Made by a program: the position numbers and the translations under genes
Source: Ensifer canadensis
GTDB taxonomy: Bacteria > Pseudomonadota > Alphaproteobacteria > Rhizobiales > Rhizobiaceae
Direction: 5' to 3'
Length of the DNA stretch: 64,000 nucleotides
Assembly: GCF_017488845.2 (NCBI RefSeq)
Contig: NZ_CP083371.1
Span: forward strand, 124,001-188,000
Notes under the pieces: model-generated
Database searches by the model: none
What the model was told of the DNA's origin: nothing
The model's input: the letters and a program-made list of their open reading frames with translations, nothing else
In this document: positions 63,497 through 64,000 of the stretch, one piece after another
Numbering within the stretch: the first letter of the stretch is position 1
Layout of the letters: each line of letters starts with the position of its first letter

Positions 63497-64000
63497 ATGC
63501 CAAAGATCGTCGCCGAGCGCTCGGACGTAATCCCATCCCTCGCCGAGATCTTTCGGGAGTATGGCTTCGACGGTGCAAGCCTATCGACCATCACCGAAAA
63601 GACCGGCCTCGGAAAGGGAAGCCTTTATCACTTCTTTCCCGGCGGGAAGGAAGAGATGGCCGCAGCCGTGCTCGGCGAGATCGACGAATGGTTCGCGACG
63701 CAGGTCTTCGAGCCGCTAAGGAGCGCGGACGATCCGCGTTCCGCAATCACCAGCATGTGTAGCTCGGTTGCCGGCTACTTTCGCTCCGGCCGCCGTGTAT
63801 GCCTCATTGGCGCGTTTGCACTGGACAACGTCCGGAACCGCTTCAGCGATCGGGTCAGGGATTACTTTGCCGAGTGGCGTGGTGCGCTCGCCTCTGCTCT
63901 TGAGAGGGCCGGATGCCCTGAACGTGACGCCCTTGCGCTTGCCGAGGAGACAGTAGTTGCCGTCCAGGGGGCCTTGGTGCTCGCCAGGGCGCTCGACGAA
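63497..64000 (+). CDS. TetR-family transcriptional regulator, cut by the window end
   Basis: 168 codons are present and the gene runs past base 64000. The HTH (about 8-55) reads RSDVIPSLAEIFREYGFDGASLSTITEKTGLGKGSLYHFFPGGKEEM (in part), the standard TetR helix-turn-helix, followed by a ligand-binding domain. It is cotranscribed with the DUF1348 gene and probably represses the operon at the palindrome at 62980-62991. Confidence 0.9.
   Translation, partial: MPKIVAERSDVIPSLAEIFREYGFDGASLSTITEKTGLGKGSLYHFFPGGKEEMAAAVLGEIDEWFATQVFEPLRSADDPRSAITSMCSSVAGYFRSGRRVCLIGAFALDNVRNRFSDRVRDYFAEWRGALASALERAGCPERDALALAEETVVAVQGALVLARALDE

Overview
The window is high-GC alphaproteobacterial DNA of rhizobial type (Rhizobium/Sinorhizobium/Ensifer). 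It comes from a repABC plasmid or chromid. The evidence is a complete repA-repB-repC cassette with a counter-transcribed RNA, five identical 16-bp parS palindromes, an RHE_PE00001-type protein next to the replicator, two copies of rhizobial intergenic palindromic repeats (RIME type) and a trehalose/maltitol thu operon.

Layout. Bases 1-8.2 kb hold a minus-strand catabolic operon: enoyl-CoA hydratase, periplasmic binding protein, ABC ATPase, a fused two-domain permease, an acyl-CoA ligase and a ProC-like reductase. It is flanked by a LysR gene and a divergent IclR gene, with a 27-bp inverted repeat between the IclR gene and the operon. Bases 9.2-14.5 kb are a scarred segment: a LysR gene without its HTH fused to the 3' end of a CurA-like oxidoreductase gene, an M20 amidohydrolase and an IS110/IS1111-type element. 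Bases 13.3-20.2 kb are the replication and partition locus.

Bases 20.6-33 kb carry accessory genes: a HutC-like regulator, a frameshifted iron-permease-family gene, a broken nucleotidyltransferase, a guanylate/adenylate cyclase, an OmpR-type two-component system, small lipoproteins and membrane proteins, an ArsR/SRPBCC pair, a VOC protein and an APH(3'')-like streptomycin kinase. Bases 33.2-36.1 kb hold a secreted haem-binding (GlcG/HbpS-type) protein encoded with a FixJ-like regulator and its kinase. Bases 37-40 kb hold RNase H, an orphan peptide-type binding protein and a decayed second copy of it.

Bases 40.6-48.3 kb are thuR plus thuEFGKAB, a regulator, importer and 3-keto-disaccharide pathway. 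Bases 48.4-52.1 kb hold an RlpA-type envelope protein and a repeat-rich OmpA-family protein. Bases 52.4-59 kb hold a LysR/MFS pair and a quinone/electrophile-response-like group: alpha/beta hydrolase, LysR, ring-cleaving dioxygenase, YcaC-type hydrolase and XapX protein. Bases 59-62 kb are littered with gene remnants (lysozyme, HEPN, FAD oxidoreductase) around a CzcO-like flavoprotein and a GYD protein. The window ends in a DUF1348-tetR operon whose promoter carries a palindromic operator.

The main themes are solute import feeding CoA-linked or sugar catabolism, replicon maintenance, stress and electrophile detoxification, and extensive gene decay at recombination scars. I found no CRISPR array, tRNA, rRNA or conjugation gene. 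No clearly novel multi-gene system is evident. The best leads are the haem-binding/two-component cluster, the uncharacterised CoA-ligase importer operon, the streptomycin-kinase homologue, and the paired intact and decayed binding-protein genes with orphan operator-like sites.
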